NCBI GenBank assembly: GCA_964243435.1
Contig: CAXTFM010000182.1
Span: 1 to 6,625, forward strand
Length of the DNA stretch: 6,625 nucleotides
From: RH-AL1 sp964243435
Lineage (GTDB): Bacteria > Pseudomonadota > Alphaproteobacteria > Rhizobiales > Beijerinckiaceae
Direction: 5' to 3'
Part shown: positions 4,923-6,625 of the stretch, piece after piece
How positions within the stretch are numbered: the first letter of the stretch is position 1
How the letters are laid out: the number at the start of each line of letters is the position of its first letter
Translations under genes and position numbers: made by a program
The notes under the pieces: model-generated
The model's input: the letters and a program-made list of their open reading frames with translations, nothing else
Told to the model about the DNA's origin: nothing
The model's database searches: none

Positions 4923-6625
4923 GTGAACGCCTCCTTCGACGTCATCATCATTGGCGGCGGCCATGCCGGCTGCGAGGCCGCCGCCGCCGCGGCACGCGTG
5001 GGTGCGCGCACGGCGCTCGTCACCCAGCGCGCCGACACGATCGGCGTGATGTCGTGCAACCCCGCCATCGGCGGCCTCGGCAAGGGGCACCTCGTCCGCG
5101 AGATCGACGCCCTCGACGGGCTGATGGGCCGGGTGGCGGATGCCGCCGGCATCCAGTTCCGCATGCTCAACCGCTCCAAGGGCGCCGCCGTGCGCGGGCC
5201 GCGCGCCCAGGCCGACCGCCGCCTTTACCGCTTGGCGATGCGGGCGGCGCTCGACGCCATCGCCGGCCTCGCCGTGGTGGAGGGCGAGGTGGCGGCGCTC
5301 GAGGTCGCGCAGGACGGAGTGCCGGGCCGGCTCACCGGCGTGACGCTGGCCGACGGTCGCCGCCTCGCCTGCGCCAGCGCGGTGCTCACCGCCGGCACCT
5401 TCCTCAACGGCGTCATCCATTGCGGCGCCGAAACGCGGCCGGCCGGGCGCGACGGCGACGCGCCGGCCGTGCGGCTCGCCGCGAGCCTGCTGCGCCACGG
5501 CTTCGCGCTCGGCCGGCTGAAGACCGGCACCCCGCCGCGCCTCGATGGCGGCACCATCGATCTTGCCGCGCTGGAGCGGCAGGAGGGCGATGCCGATCCC
5601 GAGCCGTTCTCCTTCCTCACCCGGGCGATCGCCAACCGCCAGATCGCGTGCCACGTCACCCACACCACCGAGGCCGCGCACGCCGTGATCCGCGACAACC
5701 TCGCCCGCTCCGCCCTGTTCTCCGGCGCCATCACCGGGCGCGGGCCGCGCTACTGCCCGTCCATCGAGGACAAGGTCACGCGCTTCGCCGAGCGCACGGC
5801 GCATCAGGTCTTCCTGGAACCGGAAGGGCTCGACGACGCGACGGTGTACCCCAACGGCATCTCGACCTCGCTGCCGCCCGACGTGCAGGACGCCTTCTTG
5901 CGCACGATGCCGGGGCTGGAGCGGGTGCGCGTGCTGAAGCCCGGCTACGCCATCGAGTACGACTACATCGACCCGCGCGAGCTGACGCCGGCGCTGGAAA
6001 CCAAGCGCGTCGCCGGCCTGTTCCTCGCGGGGCAGGTCAACGGCACCACCGGCTACGAGGAGGCGGCGGGGCAGGGCCTCGTCGCCGGGCTCAACGCGGC
6101 GCGCCGCGCCGGCGGTGGCGACCCCGCCACGTTCGATCGCGGCGAGGCTTATCTCGGCGTGATGATCGACGACCTCGTCACCCGCGGGGTCAGCGAGCCC
6201 TACCGCATCTTCACCTCGCGCGCCGAGTACCGCCTGAGCCTGCGCGCCGACAACGCCGACCGTCGCCTCACCGGGCGGGGCGAAACGCTCGGCCTCGTCG
6301 GGCGGGAGCGCGCGACGGCCTACGCCGCCAAGGCGGCGCGCTACGACGCCGTGCGCGCGCTGCTGGAGGCGCGCACGCTGACGCCGAACGAGGCGGCGGC
6401 GCACGGCCTCGCGGTCAACCGCGACGGCGTGCGCCGCTCGGGCTTCGAGATACTCGGCTTCCCCGGCATCGGCTTCGCCGACCTGGCGCGCGCGTGGCCG
6501 GACCTCGCCGGCGTGCCCGCCGCCACCGCCGCCGCCGTCGCGACCGATGCCGGCTATGCCGTCTACCTCGACCGGCAGGCGGCCGACATCGCCGCCTTCC
6601 GCCGCGACGAGGCGCTGGCGATCCC
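4923..6625 (+). CDS. mnmG: tRNA uridine-5-carboxymethylaminomethyl modification enzyme MnmG (GidA), partial
   Basis: MnmG is the FAD-dependent partner of MnmE in wobble-uridine (U34) modification. The 567 visible residues lack only about the last 50-60 of a protein usually near 620. The Rossmann FAD site FDVIIIGGGHAGCEAA is at 5-20 (GGGHAG 11-16). The two cysteines conserved in the family are present: Cys45 in MSCNPAIGG and Cys278 in YCPSIEDK. The GidA signature GQVNGTTGYEEAAGQG lies at 370-385, and the C-terminal region shows TSRAEYRLSLRADNAD and YAVYLDRQAADIAAF. No frameshift is seen. GTG at 4923 gives the usual four to five residues before the first strand; an in-frame ATG at 4878 would add 15 residues and cannot be excluded. 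Neither has a clear Shine-Dalgarno. TATGTC (4884-4889) could be a -10 hexamer for the GTG start. The parS site lies 64 bases upstream. Confidence 0.97.
   Translation, partial: MNASFDVIIIGGGHAGCEAAAAAARVGARTALVTQRADTIGVMSCNPAIGGLGKGHLVREIDALDGLMGRVADAAGIQFRMLNRSKGAAVRGPRAQADRRLYRLAMRAALDAIAGLAVVEGEVAALEVAQDGVPGRLTGVTLADGRRLACASAVLTAGTFLNGVIHCGAETRPAGRDGDAPAVRLAASLLRHGFALGRLKTGTPPRLDGGTIDLAALERQEGDADPEPFSFLTRAIANRQIACHVTHTTEAAHAVIRDNLARSALFSGAITGRGPRYCPSIEDKVTRFAERTAHQVFLEPEGLDDATVYPNGISTSLPPDVQDAFLRTMPGLERVRVLKPGYAIEYDYIDPRELTPALETKRVAGLFLAGQVNGTTGYEEAAGQGLVAGLNAARRAGGGDPATFDRGEAYLGVMIDDLVTRGVSEPYRIFTSRAEYRLSLRADNADRRLTGRGETLGLVGRERATAYAAKAARYDAVRALLEARTLTPNEAAAHGLAVNRDGVRRSGFEILGFPGIGFADLARAWPDLAGVPAATAAAVATDAGYAVYLDRQAADIAAFRRDEALAI

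Noticed and set aside
4760..5179. N-terminal extension of the DoxX-like gene back into mnmG
   Set aside because: The extension overlaps mnmG antisense and lacks any motif; a GTG with a good Shine-Dalgarno sits right before the first hydrophobic segment.
4692..6404. 570-codon minus-strand open frame opposite mnmG
   Set aside because: mnmG on the plus strand is unmistakable; the antisense frame has no recognisable domain.

Overview
The window is a very GC-rich, gene-dense piece of bacterial chromosome. It most resembles a high-GC alphaproteobacterium, perhaps Rhodospirillales-like. This rests on base composition, on the mnmE/mnmG pair lying next to a parS-like site, and on general protein character; I cannot place the genus. 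No mobile element, CRISPR array, tRNA/rRNA gene or phage gene is visible. Almost all of the sequence is coding, and no gene-free stretch exceeds about 165 bases.

Left part (1-1938, minus strand): a class III PLP-dependent aminotransferase runs off the left edge. Upstream of it on the same strand is a calcineurin-type metallophosphoesterase. An 82-base gap separates them and holds a plausible intrinsic terminator for the phosphoesterase and a compact promoter for the aminotransferase.

Middle part (2078-4435, plus strand): divergent from the phosphoesterase lie a Nudix hydrolase, a GNAT acetyltransferase and mnmE (trmE). mnmE begins inside the GNAT stop codon (GTGA overlap), so those two are probably cotranscribed and translationally coupled.

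Right part (4436-6625): a small DoxX-like membrane protein gene on the minus strand meets mnmE stop-to-stop with no gap. It is divergent from mnmG (gidA), which runs off the right edge. The 163-base divergent intergenic region holds a 16-base match to the ParB-binding site parS. MnmE and MnmG act together as the enzyme that modifies the wobble uridine of certain tRNAs. The parS site together with gidA suggests the window lies in the origin-proximal part of the chromosome, where gidA, gidB, parA and parB commonly cluster.

The observations most worth a second look are the parS site with its neighbouring half-sites, a recurrent TAG-N3 / 6-base / ATG arrangement in front of three genes that looks like leaderless-transcript promoters, and an atypical G4 motif in MnmE. 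I see no undescribed multi-gene system; the gene content is ordinary housekeeping plus generic enzymes.
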